Assembly (NCBI GenBank): GCA_004557315.1
Contig: SFEH01000017.1
Coordinates: 1-34,238 of the forward strand
DNA: 34,238 nt
From: Bacteroidales bacterium
Lineage (GTDB): Bacteria; Bacteroidota; Bacteroidia; Bacteroidales; UBA3663
Direction of reading: 5' to 3'
How positions within the stretch are numbered: position 1 is the first letter of the stretch; each line of letters starts with the position of its first letter. A program made the translations under genes and the position numbers. Positions 16,106-24,669 of this stretch are shown here, piece after piece. The notes beneath the pieces are model-generated. The model made no database searches. It saw only the letters and a list, made by a program, of their open reading frames with translations, and was not told the origin of the DNA.

Positions 16106-16714
16106 TTATTCTACCTGAGCTGATGCTGCTGTCTCAACATCAGTGCCTGTAAGTACGCTGGCTGCCTGTGCAATGGCATCGCAGAATGCGCGAGAAGAGA
16201 TGGTAGCTGCAGTGATGGCATCGACCTCACCCCCATCCTTCGACACTGAAAGATTGTTGGTTGAAGGGTTCTTGCCAATGACATCGCCCTTCTGTCCCTT
16301 CTGGAACCAAACCGGAATCTTGGAACCAAGACCAGGAGTCTCGTTGCTGCAATCGAGAACGTTGTAGCCAGTGATGTTGCCGTCGAGGTCAAAGCCAAAC
16401 ATGATGATGACCTTACCACCGAAACCCTTGAGCGTTGTGGCCTGAACAGCATGGCCTACGACCTCACCGCCCTTGCTGACAGCAAACACGATAGCTTCGA
16501 TACCATTAGGCTGCTCCACTTTCTGAGGGTCAGCCACAGCGTCGAACTCTGGAGCCACAGCAGCAATGGCAGCCTTCTGCGCTGCATCCTTTGCATCCTG
16601 GATTGGCTGGGCTGTAACATCGGCAACAAGACCGAGCAAGCCACCCACTACGACACATATCACTGTCAGCGACAGGAACATGTTCAAAAGACTGTTTTCT
16701 AATTTCTTTGCCAT
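16106..16714 (-). CDS. rnfG: Rnf complex FMN-binding subunit RnfG
   Basis: A 202-residue protein with one N-terminal membrane anchor (about residues 12-32) and a periplasmic FMN-binding domain. NETPGLGSKI is the family motif near the flavin. The flavinylation site, usually SGAT or TGAT, reads TAAT in DAITAATISSRAF; the final Thr is the residue that ApbE would link to FMN. No apbE gene is in this window, so flavin transfer must be encoded elsewhere. The gene is 5 bp from rnfD, indicating tight coupling. Confidence 0.93.
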   Translation of the reverse strand: MAKKLENSLLNMFLSLTVICVVVGGLLGLVADVTAQPIQDAKDAAQKAAIAAVAPEFDAVADPQKVEQPNGIEAIVFAVSKGGEVVGHAVQATTLKGFGGKVIIMFGFDLDGNITGYNVLDCSNETPGLGSKIPVWFQKGQKGDVIGKNPSTNNLSVSKDGGEVDAITAATISSRAFCDAIAQAASVLTGTDVETAASAQVE

Positions 16715-16719
16715 AGTGA

Positions 16720-17688
16720 TTATTTCTTTACAACGCCGAAGCGAGTTGGTTTAACGTACTTGTTGATGAGAGGCACAAAGGCATTCATGACGAAGATCGC
16801 GAACGACATACCTTCAGGATATGCACCGAAGCGACGGATGATGATGGTGAGAGCACCGATGCAAGCACCATAGATGAGACAGCCCTTGTTGTTCATTGGT
16901 GAAGTGACATAGTCGGTTGCCATGAAGATTGCACCGAGCATGAGACCTCCCGAGAGAAGCTGCATCACTGCAAAATGAACATCGAAGTTGTAGCAGATGA
17001 GTGCCATGATGAATGCTGAAGCAAAGATCGACACTGGGATATGCCATGTGATGGTCTTGCGGATGAGCATATAGGCAAAACCGATGAGAAGAGCAATGGC
17101 AGAAACCTCACCCATTGAACCACCGATCATACCGACGAACATGTCGAGCATGTCAGGCATCTCCTGAAGTGCAGCAACATCGCCAGCCATGTAGCGTGCA
17201 AAGAGTGAAAGAGGTGTAGCTCCTGTCTCGACATCGACATATCCCATCTCGCCGCTCACTGGCCATGTGGTCATCTGAACTGGATAGGCAATGAGAAGGA
17301 AGATACGGCCTGTGAGGGCTGGGTTGAAGATGTTCTGACCGAGTCCGCCGAATGCCATCTTGCCAATACCGATGGCTACGAGTGCGCCAATGATGATGAT
17401 CCAGACAGGAAGATTAGATGGCACATTGAATGCGAGAAGCAGACCTGTGAGCACAGCCGACATGTCGCAGATGGAAGCAGGCTGCTTGAGAATGAAGCGT
17501 GTGATGAGGAATTCAAACAGCACGCATGACGCAACTGATGTAGCGGTTACGACCAATGCTCCTATTCCGAAGAAGTAGAATGAAAGAAGTAACGCTGGCA
17601 CCAATGCAATGATCACATCGAGCATGCAACGCTGGATCGAGTTGCCGCTATGGACGTGTGGTGACAATGAGACGTTTAATTTATTCAT
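16720..17688 (-). CDS. rnfD: Rnf complex subunit RnfD
   Basis: A 322-residue membrane protein, NqrB-like, with about eight to ten hydrophobic segments. The covalent FMN site is recognisable as TGAT in DVETGATPLSLFARY near residue 157. GGLGQNIFNPALTGRIF and FMATDYVTSPMNNKGCLIYG are conserved blocks. It passes electrons through the membrane with RnfG and is a candidate ion channel of the complex. A 128-bp gap separates it from rnfC, the longest in the operon; no terminator is seen there. Confidence 0.95.
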   Translation of the reverse strand: MNKLNVSLSPHVHSGNSIQRCMLDVIIALVPALLLSFYFFGIGALVVTATSVASCVLFEFLITRFILKQPASICDMSAVLTGLLLAFNVPSNLPVWIIIIGALVAIGIGKMAFGGLGQNIFNPALTGRIFLLIAYPVQMTTWPVSGEMGYVDVETGATPLSLFARYMAGDVAALQEMPDMLDMFVGMIGGSMGEVSAIALLIGFAYMLIRKTITWHIPVSIFASAFIMALICYNFDVHFAVMQLLSGGLMLGAIFMATDYVTSPMNNKGCLIYGACIGALTIIIRRFGAYPEGMSFAIFVMNAFVPLINKYVKPTRFGVVKK

Positions 17689-17816
17689 TGTTGATAGAAA
17701 TTATTATTTTATATTGAACAGGTAATTGACGGAAGCAAACTCGAGTGATTGGAAGAAAACTGAAGTTAACTGGCAATAGCTGGATATTTGCCAAAATCAA
17801 CTACTTTCAGGCAATC

Positions 17817-19316
17817 TTATTTCTTGTCTTCAGGCATAGGACCGCTGTGTTTGAGCAGGTGAGCATTGACATCGGCATGAGTCTCCTCTGTCTTTGAATG
17901 ATGCTCTTCGTGTTCAGCCTCAAGTTCACGAGCCTTGCGGGCAGCCTCTTCTGCTGCACGTGCTGCTTCTGCCTTAGCCTTTGCCTCGGCTGCACGAGCA
18001 CGGAGAATGCCCATGACTTTTGGCTTACCCTGACGGATCCAGTCGAGGAGCGGACGATTGGCTGGACAAGAGAACTGGCAAGAACCGCACTCGATGCAAT
18101 CGTAGATGCGCTCTTCCTCAGCCTCAGCCAGCATGCCGAGTTCGCTGTAGCGTGAAAGGAAGTTTGGCTGGAGACCCATAGGACAAGCATGAACGCACTT
18201 GCCGCACTTGATGCAAGGACCTGCTGCCTTGCGGCGAGACTCTTCGTTCTTCATCACAAGGATTCCAGAGCAACCCTTCACCATGTATGAATTGGTATCA
18301 GGCATTGCCTTACCCATCATAGGACCACCAGAGATGATCTTGCCTGTATCTTCAGGCACACCACCTGCAGCATCGATGAGCTGGCGGATTGGCACACCCA
18401 GACGCGCCAAGAAGTTAGAAGGCTTCTTGATGCTCTTGCCTGTCACTGTCACAATACGCTCAATGAGAGGCTTGTTCTTCTGTATTGCCTCATAGACTGC
18501 AAAGGCAGTACCTACATTCTGCACGAGGGCTCCTGTTGCGATTGGGAGACCGCCCGATGGCACCTCCTTGCCGATCACGGCATTGATGAGCTGCTTCTCG
18601 CCACCCTGTGGGTACTTGAGCTTGAGAGGTACGATCTCGATCTCAGGGAAGCCCTTCTTGGCTGTCTCGGTCATAAGCTCGATGGCATCTGGCTTGTTGG
18701 CCTCGATGCCGATATAAGCCTTCTTGACACCTATTGCCTTCTCGAGAATCTGTACACCGATACAGATCTCTTCAGGATGAGCAAGCATGAGTGAGTGGTC
18801 GCTGGTGAGGTATGGCTCACACTCAACGGCATTGATGATGACACACTCTGGCTTGGCTGTCGGAGGAGGAGCGAGCTTGACCTGAGTAGGGAATGTTGCA
18901 CCACCCATACCTACGATACCCATTGCCTTGACCTTGTCGATGATCTCCTGCTTCTCGAGCTTGATTTCACGCACGATATCCTTTGAACGGTCGATTGACT
19001 CTTCCCATTCGTCACCTTCCACCTTGATGAATACAGCCTGCACGCGACGGCCTGTTGCATCTTCTACGATGTCAACCTTATCGACTGTGCCGGAAACAGA
19101 AGAATGTACGTATGATGAAAGGAAACCACCAGGTTCGCCAATAACAGTACCAACCTTGACCTTATCGCCCTTAGCGACAATGGCCTTTGATGGCGCGCCC
19201 AGGTTCTGTGCCATAGGGATGGCAACGAGAGCAGGCACTTCTGCCACTTCGATAGGAGCCTTGTCCGAGAGCTTGTTTGCAGCGGGATGGACTCCGCCGA
19301 GTTTGAAAGTCTTCAT
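17817..19316 (-). CDS. rnfC: Rnf complex subunit RnfC (NADH-binding)
   Basis: A 499-residue peripheral subunit where NAD+ is reduced. GMGGATFPTQVKLAPP is the nucleotide/flavin-binding Gly-rich segment. Two ferredoxin-type clusters follow: CIKCGKCVHACP and CIECGSCQFSCP. After the second cluster a roughly 75-residue tail is rich in Ala, Glu, Lys and Arg (likely coiled coil) and ends with a His/Glu-rich stretch. Tail length varies widely among RnfC proteins. Between rnfB and this start lies a short tandem repeat. Homologous to Na+-NQR subunit NqrA plus Fe-S domains. Confidence 0.96.
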   Translation of the reverse strand: MKTFKLGGVHPAANKLSDKAPIEVAEVPALVAIPMAQNLGAPSKAIVAKGDKVKVGTVIGEPGGFLSSYVHSSVSGTVDKVDIVEDATGRRVQAVFIKVEGDEWEESIDRSKDIVREIKLEKQEIIDKVKAMGIVGMGGATFPTQVKLAPPPTAKPECVIINAVECEPYLTSDHSLMLAHPEEICIGVQILEKAIGVKKAYIGIEANKPDAIELMTETAKKGFPEIEIVPLKLKYPQGGEKQLINAVIGKEVPSGGLPIATGALVQNVGTAFAVYEAIQKNKPLIERIVTVTGKSIKKPSNFLARLGVPIRQLIDAAGGVPEDTGKIISGGPMMGKAMPDTNSYMVKGCSGILVMKNEESRRKAAGPCIKCGKCVHACPMGLQPNFLSRYSELGMLAEAEEERIYDCIECGSCQFSCPANRPLLDWIRQGKPKVMGILRARAAEAKAKAEAARAAEEAARKARELEAEHEEHHSKTEETHADVNAHLLKHSGPMPEDKK

Positions 19317-19320
19317 ATTC

Positions 19321-19363
19321 TATTTTTACAATTGGACTATTTTACAATTGGACTATTTTTACA
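19321..19363 (-). repeat. 16-17 bp tandem repeat filling the rnfB-rnfC gap
   Basis: Two and a half copies of TTTTACAATTGGACTA (plus-strand reading), with TTTACA at 19325, 19341 and 19358. The repeat occupies nearly the whole gap between the rnfB stop and the rnfC start, so copy number sets the intercistronic distance. Confidence 0.75.
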
Positions 19364-19365
19364 AA

Positions 19366-20343
19366 TCATTCTGCCTTTGGAGCAGCCTTGGCAGCAACTG
19401 GCTCTGCCTTTGGAGCAGCAGCCTCACTCTGAGCAGCAGCCTTGGCAGCAGCAGCAGCTTCGGCAGCGGCCTTCTTCTCTGCTTCCTTCTTTGCCTTGAG
19501 CTTCTCCACGACTACCATCACAGGTTCAGTAGCATGGATAGCGCCTGTAGGACACTCGGCTACGCACATGCCACAAGCCTTGCACTTCTCTGAATCGATC
19601 CATGCGAGGTTGTTCTCGACCTTGATTGCACCGAATTTGCATGTCTTTTCACACTTGCCGCAGCCGATGCAGGCATTGGCACAAGCCTTGCGAGCCACAC
19701 CGCCCTTGTCCTTGTTGATACACTGAACCCACACACGCTTTGGCTGTGGAGTCTTGGCATTGTTCTTGCGACGGATCTCAATGACGATCTTTGGACAAGC
19801 CTTTGCACAAGCGCCACACGCTACGCACTTATCCTCATCGACCACTGGCAAGCCAGTCTCAGGGTTGATGTGGATGGCATCGAACTGGCAAGCACGGGTG
19901 CAATCGCCGAAACCAAGACAGCCGAAAACACAGCCTGTCTCGCCACCGAATGTGGCAGCAGCAACGGCACAGCTCTTTGCACCATCGTAATTAGAAACCT
20001 TAGGACGTGCGCAATGGTCGCCCGAGCAACGGACAACAGCGAGCTTTGGCTCACTGGCTGCAGCCTCCATGCCGAGGATGCCAGCAATCTTTGCCATGGT
20101 CTCAGCGCCTCCCACTGGACAGAGAAGTCCATCGAGCGAAGAAGCCTTGACACATGCATCAGCCATACCATGACAGCCAGGAAAACCGCATCCACCGCAG
20201 TTAGCACCAGGTAGCACCTCCTCAACTTGACCCACGCGAGGGTCCTCGTAAACGTAGAATTTCTTTGCCACTGCAAAGAGCACCAAAGATCCTACGGCTC
20301 CGATCACACCAAGTACGATCAAAGCAATCAGAATCAAATTCAT
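19366..20343 (-). CDS. rnfB: Rnf complex ferredoxin-type subunit RnfB
   Basis: A 325-residue iron-sulfur protein that accepts electrons from reduced ferredoxin. A membrane anchor spans residues 5-25. The Fe-S domain has Cys49, Cys52, Cys57 and a Cys near 75 (NCGGCGFPGC and LLCP). It is followed by CVFGCLGFGDCTRAC and three further ferredoxin motifs: CVACGACAKACP, CIGCGKCEKTC and CKACGMCVAECP. The C-terminal 45 residues are an Ala/Lys/Glu-rich low-complexity tail ending with repeats of AAPKAE type. The neighbour rnfC also ends in an Ala-rich tail; these may be flexible linkers or interaction arms. Confidence 0.96.
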   Translation of the reverse strand: MNLILIALIVLGVIGAVGSLVLFAVAKKFYVYEDPRVGQVEEVLPGANCGGCGFPGCHGMADACVKASSLDGLLCPVGGAETMAKIAGILGMEAAASEPKLAVVRCSGDHCARPKVSNYDGAKSCAVAAATFGGETGCVFGCLGFGDCTRACQFDAIHINPETGLPVVDEDKCVACGACAKACPKIVIEIRRKNNAKTPQPKRVWVQCINKDKGGVARKACANACIGCGKCEKTCKFGAIKVENNLAWIDSEKCKACGMCVAECPTGAIHATEPVMVVVEKLKAKKEAEKKAAAEAAAAAKAAAQSEAAAPKAEPVAAKAAPKAE

Positions 20344-20374
20344 AGTGATACTAATGTGTTTATTATTTTAAGAA

Positions 20375-20788
20375 TTACAATTGTTTTTCGATATAGAACA
20401 CAAACTTAGTCTCAAGCTTGCTGCGGAATAAGAACAGGATAAAGTAATAGATTGCCAATAACGCCAATACAAAAAGACAAGACATCGCCTCGCTGACAAT
20501 GCCAGAAACGACAAACAGAAGAGCTATCGACAATATGAGAGGAAGAATGAAGGCGTAGGCCAATGCCGACCATGCCATGCTGTTGCTTCCTACCAATAGT
20601 ACTCGCTCTCCTATCTGATATGCTTCGCCCCTGCTTTTGGCAATTATGATTTTATCCTTACTGTCGGATGCCGTACATGCACCTTTGGCATGACATCCAG
20701 CACATGCCGAATGCTGCACTATCATCACATGAACATCCTGTCCGTCGATTCCGACGACGACTCCATCGTGTGTAATATTTTTGCTCAT
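20375..20788 (-). CDS. RseC/MucC-family membrane protein heading the Rnf operon
   Basis: A 137-residue protein of the SoxR-reducing-system RseC family. The N-terminal cytoplasmic part has a Cys cluster, CAGCHAKGAC (Cys29, Cys32, Cys38), which could bind a metal or Fe-S centre. Two hydrophobic helices follow at about residues 72-93 and 97-117. It is first in the Rnf operon, 31 bp upstream of rnfB, an arrangement usual in Bacteroidota. In Escherichia coli RseC works with Rsx (Rnf) proteins to reduce SoxR, so a role in assembly or electron delivery of Rnf is plausible; direct evidence is absent here. Confidence 0.88.
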   Translation of the reverse strand: MSKNITHDGVVVGIDGQDVHVMIVQHSACAGCHAKGACTASDSKDKIIIAKSRGEAYQIGERVLLVGSNSMAWSALAYAFILPLILSIALLFVVSGIVSEAMSCLFVLALLAIYYFILFLFRSKLETKFVFYIEKQL

Positions 20789-20808
20789 TTCTTTTTTAAA
20801 ATCGTGCG

Positions 20809-20816
20809 CAAAATTA
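20809..20816 (-). promoter_or_regulatory. -7 promoter box of the Rnf operon
   Basis: Minus-strand TAATTTTG matches TAnnTTTG fully, 21 bp upstream of the RseC-like start, giving a very short leader of about 15 nt. Confidence 0.55.
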
Positions 20817-20969
20817 ATATTTTTTTGCCATATTACGTTATTCTCGCGCGAAAAATATGGAATTTATGTTAAGCAACACAAAAAAAACTAGTTTTTGTAT
20901 GCTCGATTAACAGATTTTGGTTAACTTCGCGTCGGATTTTCTAACAATAAACGACATTTCTATTCATCA

Positions 20970-21959
20970 ATGAACAACAGAATATCAGCTCTGCTTATTG
21001 CTGGTCTCATCAGTTTTGGATTCTGCATGTGCAGTGCAGGAGGACAGCAGTCAACCCCGGTTTCAGAGTCGCAGAACAAGCGTCAGGTACCCCAGTTTGA
21101 TGCTGACTCGGCTTACAGCTATGTGGCTCGGCAGGTCGATTTCGGTCCTCGCGTCCCTGGTACTCCTGTCCAGAAAGAGGCTGCCCAATGGCTCGAAGAC
21201 GAACTGCGGCGACATGGCGCAACCGTGTATGTGCAGAATGCCGAGGCTACGGCCTACGACGGCACTCGCCTGCCCATCATCAACATCATAGGCAGCTTCA
21301 ACCCTGAAGCACGCAACAGGGTGCTCCTGATGGCTCACTGGGACTGCCGGCACTTGTCGGACAACGATCCTGACAAATCGAAATACAACACTCCTGTAGA
21401 TGGTGCCAACGATGGCGCCAGCGGTGTGGGTGTGCTGCTTGAAGTGGCTCGTCAGGCGGGTCTCAGCAATCCAAAGATGGGAATAGACATTTTCCTCACT
21501 GATGCCGAAGACTATGGTGCTCCCGACGATTTCAAGGGCACGCACAAGGAGTCGTGGTGGGCTCTCGGCACACAGGCATGGTGCCGCAAGCCACACGTCG
21601 ATGGCTACCGTGCCAACTACGGCATACTGCTCGACATGGTAGGTGCCAAGGGTGCTACCTTCTATCGCGAATACTATTCAGATATGTATGCACGCGATAT
21701 AGTGAACAGGGTTTGGGGAGTGGCATCGAACATCGGCCTGGGCCGATTCTTCATCAACCAAGCTGGAGCCGGAGTGACCGATGACCATGTGTTTGTCAAC
21801 AAGATGACAGGCATTCCAACCATCGACATCATCGACACTCGTCAAGATTCCGACAACACCTTCTATCCTCATTGGCACACATCAGGCGACACCATCGACA
21901 AGATCGACCGTGAGACATTGAAGGCTGTAGGAACATTATTGCTGAATTTGATTTATTGA
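20970..21959 (+). CDS. M28-family peptidase / glutaminyl cyclase-like lipoprotein
   Basis: A 329-residue exported protein. The N-terminus has a hydrophobic core ending with Cys19 and Cys21 (SFGFCMCSAGG), consistent with a lipoprotein, although the lipobox is not canonical. Zinc-site residues of the M28/glutaminyl-peptide cyclotransferase fold are seen: His in MAHWDCR, Asp in GANDGASG, Glu-Asp in TDAEDYG, and His in HWHTSGDTIDKI near the end. Bacteroidota glutaminyl cyclases convert N-terminal Gln exposed after signal cleavage to pyroglutamate; sequence alone cannot separate cyclase from aminopeptidase. A weak -7-like box TAACTTCG is at 20922-20929. Divergent from the Rnf operon. Confidence 0.88.
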   Translation: MNNRISALLIAGLISFGFCMCSAGGQQSTPVSESQNKRQVPQFDADSAYSYVARQVDFGPRVPGTPVQKEAAQWLEDELRRHGATVYVQNAEATAYDGTRLPIINIIGSFNPEARNRVLLMAHWDCRHLSDNDPDKSKYNTPVDGANDGASGVGVLLEVARQAGLSNPKMGIDIFLTDAEDYGAPDDFKGTHKESWWALGTQAWCRKPHVDGYRANYGILLDMVGAKGATFYREYYSDMYARDIVNRVWGVASNIGLGRFFINQAGAGVTDDHVFVNKMTGIPTIDIIDTRQDSDNTFYPHWHTSGDTIDKIDRETLKAVGTLLLNLIY

Positions 21960-21963
21960 TAAA

Positions 21964-22044
21964 TAAGACAAGAATTAAATTACAGATTAATAAGACAAGA
22001 ATTAAATTACAGATTAATAAGGCAAGAATTTTATCACAGAAAAT
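21964..22044 (+). repeat. Three copies of a 27-bp repeat between the M28 gene and sufE
   Basis: Copies begin at 21964, 21991 and 22018. Copies 1 and 2 are near identical (TAAGACAAGAATTAAATTAC, then AGATTAA). Copy 3 is diverged (TAAGGCAAGAATT, then TTATCACAG) and runs into the sufE start. The array starts four bases after the upstream stop codon. Confidence 0.85.
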
Positions 22045-22461
22045 ATGAGTATCAATGAAATACAGGACCAGATCATCGAAGAGTTCTCAATGGTCGATGA
22101 CTGGATGGATAAGTATCAGATGCTTATCGAACTGGGCAACAGTCTTGAGCCCCTCGACGAGAAATACAAGACACCACAGAACATCATCGAGGGTTGCCAG
22201 AGCCGCGTGTGGCTTCAGGCCGACTACAACGACGGCATCATCCATTTCAGCGGTGAGAGTGATGCAGTGATAGTCAAGGGTCTCGTGAGCCTGCTGATCC
22301 AAGTGCTTTCAGATCACACCCCCGACGAGATCCTCAACTGCGACCTCTACTTCATCGAGCAGATTGGACTGCGCGAGCACCTCTCGCCTACACGCAGCAA
22401 CGGCTTGCTCAGCATGGTGAAGCAGATGAAGGTATATGCCCTTGCATTCAAGAACATCTGA
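22045..22461 (+). CDS. sufE: SufE family cysteine desulfuration protein
   Basis: A 138-residue protein that accepts sulfur from the cysteine desulfurase SufS and passes it to Fe-S cluster assembly. The acceptor Cys51 lies in IEGCQSRVWL, the family motif, preceded by the usual N-terminal helix block with KYQMLIELG. Length is normal for SufE. No other suf genes are nearby. Its end overlaps the end of the convergent prmA gene by 14 bp. Confidence 0.95.
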   Translation: MSINEIQDQIIEEFSMVDDWMDKYQMLIELGNSLEPLDEKYKTPQNIIEGCQSRVWLQADYNDGIIHFSGESDAVIVKGLVSLLIQVLSDHTPDEILNCDLYFIEQIGLREHLSPTRSNGLLSMVKQMKVYALAFKNI

Positions 22462-23311
22462 ACACAGCCACTACCCAATCATTGCGCGAACGCGACTTGA
22501 CTAGTGTGAGCCCAATGTTCTGGGCACATTCGCAAATCATTGGCAGGTCTGACTCATAGAATCCGCTCATCATCAGGATTCCGCCAGAGTTCAGGTCTGC
22601 CACATATTTTGCCATATCGTTGAGCAATACATTACGATTGATATTGGCAAGAACAAGGTCATATCGCTGTCCGTCGCCAAGAAGGGCTGCATCGCCACAT
22701 TCCACATTGACACGCCCTGCAAGCTCATTGATCAGTACATTGTCGCGAGCATTGTCAGCTACCCAGTCATCGATTTCGATGGCACGCACATGCTTCGCTC
22801 CGCATAATGCTGCAAGAATGGCCAGCACAGCCGTGCCCGTACCCATATCGAGTACCGACTGATAGCTATCGGCATCCGAATCATAGAGGGCAAGAATCTC
22901 CTCAAGCAACTGGGCGGTAGTCTCATGATGGCCACTGCCAAACGACATCTTTGGCGCAATCACCACATCATAACGGCATTTTGGCACATCGGTCGATTTA
23001 GGACTATGTATGCAGCATTGATCGGCAATCACGATAGGTTCGAACACAACTGTTTCCTCCCACTCGGCATTCCAGTCCTGCGTCTCGACCTCACATGCCG
23101 ACCACTTGACATCAATGCCATCGAAAGGCAAGTCAGCCAGCAATTCCGCGAGAGCCTTCTCATCATACTTGTCGGCAGGGCAATATGCCTTCAGGCAATC
23201 TGATTCGGTCGAGAAACTGTCATAATCCAATGGTGCCAACAGGGCAGCCAACACATCTGCTATCTCGTTGCTGAAAGGGGTCGGAACGAGCGAAACCTCT
23301 ATATAATTCAT
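22448..23311 (-). CDS. prmA: Ribosomal protein L11 methyltransferase
   Basis: A 287-residue SAM-dependent methyltransferase that trimethylates ribosomal protein L11. The chosen start MNYIEVS is at 23311; an upstream Met at 23335 would add eight residues with no family support. The N-terminal substrate domain is followed by the SAM motif LDMGTGTAVLAIL (about residues 155-167), the acidic ribose contact AIEIDD, and LANINRNVLLN, the post-I motif typical of PrmA. FGSGHHETT precedes the SAM motif as in the family. A -7 box on the same strand lies 75 bp upstream. The last codons overlap sufE on the other strand. Confidence 0.93.
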   Translation of the reverse strand: MNYIEVSLVPTPFSNEIADVLAALLAPLDYDSFSTESDCLKAYCPADKYDEKALAELLADLPFDGIDVKWSACEVETQDWNAEWEETVVFEPIVIADQCCIHSPKSTDVPKCRYDVVIAPKMSFGSGHHETTAQLLEEILALYDSDADSYQSVLDMGTGTAVLAILAALCGAKHVRAIEIDDWVADNARDNVLINELAGRVNVECGDAALLGDGQRYDLVLANINRNVLLNDMAKYVADLNSGGILMMSGFYESDLPMICECAQNIGLTLVKSRSRNDWVVAVFRCS

Positions 23312-23385
23312 TGTTTTAATAGATAAATATGGCACTTTCGTTTAAAACATCAGTGCAAAATTGTTAAATATCTTTTTTTCATGCG

Positions 23386-23393
23386 CAAAGATA
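23386..23393 (-). promoter_or_regulatory. -7 promoter box of prmA
   Basis: Minus-strand TATCTTTG, a full match to TAnnTTTG, facing away from an identical box on the plus strand 12 bp further right. Confidence 0.55.
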
Positions 23394-23405
23394 ATGAATA
23401 TTTCT

Positions 23406-23413
23406 TATCTTTG
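23406..23413 (+). promoter_or_regulatory. -7 promoter box of the aromatic/His-rich secreted protein gene
   Basis: Plus-strand TATCTTTG, a full consensus match, 38 bp upstream of the start codon at 23452. It lies back-to-back with the prmA box. Confidence 0.6.
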
Positions 23414-23451
23414 TACCAATTAAACACCAAATATATAATTTTTTTCCGACT

Positions 23452-24645
23452 ATGAAGAAGATGATTATTACAGCAATCGCATTGGTACTGTCAGTATCAA
23501 CCGCTTCTTTGACCTTTGCTCAAGACGACATCTACTACAGCAAATCATCAAAGAAAGTCTCTACAAAGGCTATCTATGCTGAGACATCTGGCGATGTATG
23601 GTCGAGCGATATTAATGATGATTGGGATATCGACGCTTACAATCGCCGTGGCACAGCGATGGAGACCGCCACAGCAAGCAACACTTCGGCTATCACCGAG
23701 ATCAAAGCCGATGACATCACCAAGCTGAGCACTCAGCCTCAAGTGGTGCATGACACTGTCATACTTAATGTCACTGAGATCAACATCGATCCGTTCTATT
23801 GGTCAAGCCGCATCCACCGTTTCCACAACAGGCTGTTCAGCTATTATGCCTACAGTCCATATTACTTTGGTCCGGCTGCCTATTATGACCCATGGTATTA
23901 TTGGGACTGGGCATTCTATGACCCATGGTACTGGGATATGTCTTGGAGCTGGAGTTGGGGCTGGGGTGGCTTCTACTGGGGTCATCCATGGGGCTACTAC
24001 TCTTGGTGGCATCCTCACTACTATGCTCCATGCTACCACTGGTCGTATGCTCATCACCACAACCACCATATCCACAATGGAGGACATTATCATGGACATC
24101 ATTTCGACCGATTGCCTAACAGGAACAACGGACATCTGGCAAGCGGATCAGTGTCGGGCATGACCCGCAGCCGCAACAGAGCAGCAGTTGGCAATACAAG
24201 AGTAGGAGGATATGCTTCGCCTTCAGCATCACGCGCAGATTCTCGCAACAACTTCTCGTTGAGAGGTGGAAGCAATCGTGCAAACGCATCTGGACGTGAT
24301 AACCGCAACGGTGTAAGCAGCTATTCGCGTCCTACACGTTCAGGCTCTTCTGCTACTCGTTCCAACGGTATCGGTTCGTCATACAACAGCAATCGCAGCA
24401 GCCTCAACACAAGCCGTCAGAACGGCACTGTGAGAGCTAATCGCGAGAGCCGTAGCACTACACGCACTCAGTCGTCTAACAGCAACTATTCGTCGAGCAG
24501 CAGCAACCGTTCATCGAGCAGCTCTCGCTCAAGCTACTCTTCTGGCAGCTCATTCAGCAGCGGAAGCCGTTCGGGTGGAAGCAGTTTCTCTGGTGGCGGA
24601 AGCCATTCTAGCGGTGGATCGCGTGGAGGCGGCGGACGTCGATAA
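23452..24645 (+). CDS. Secreted Trp/Tyr/His-rich and Ser/Arg/Gly-rich low-complexity protein
   Basis: A 397-residue protein with a signal peptide (residues 1-23, ending TFA before Gln). Three zones follow. Residues 24-114 are ordinary. Residues 115-220 are extremely rich in Trp, Tyr and His, with runs such as DPWYYWDW and HHHNHHIHNGGHYHGHH. Residues 221-397 are basic and disordered, rich in Ser, Arg, Asn and Gly, ending SRGGGGRR. I do not recognise a named family with a known function. The His cluster suggests metal binding, and the aromatic zone suggests packing on a surface or with polysaccharide; both are inference. The gene precedes the FadL-like porin by 24 bp, so they probably share a transcript. 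Confidence 0.85.
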   Translation: MKKMIITAIALVLSVSTASLTFAQDDIYYSKSSKKVSTKAIYAETSGDVWSSDINDDWDIDAYNRRGTAMETATASNTSAITEIKADDITKLSTQPQVVHDTVILNVTEINIDPFYWSSRIHRFHNRLFSYYAYSPYYFGPAAYYDPWYYWDWAFYDPWYWDMSWSWSWGWGGFYWGHPWGYYSWWHPHYYAPCYHWSYAHHHNHHIHNGGHYHGHHFDRLPNRNNGHLASGSVSGMTRSRNRAAVGNTRVGGYASPSASRADSRNNFSLRGGSNRANASGRDNRNGVSSYSRPTRSGSSATRSNGIGSSYNSNRSSLNTSRQNGTVRANRESRSTTRTQSSNSNYSSSSSNRSSSSSRSSYSSGSSFSSGSRSGGSSFSGGGSHSSGGSRGGGGRR

Positions 24646-24669
24646 ACATTAATTTGACAAACTTAAGCA

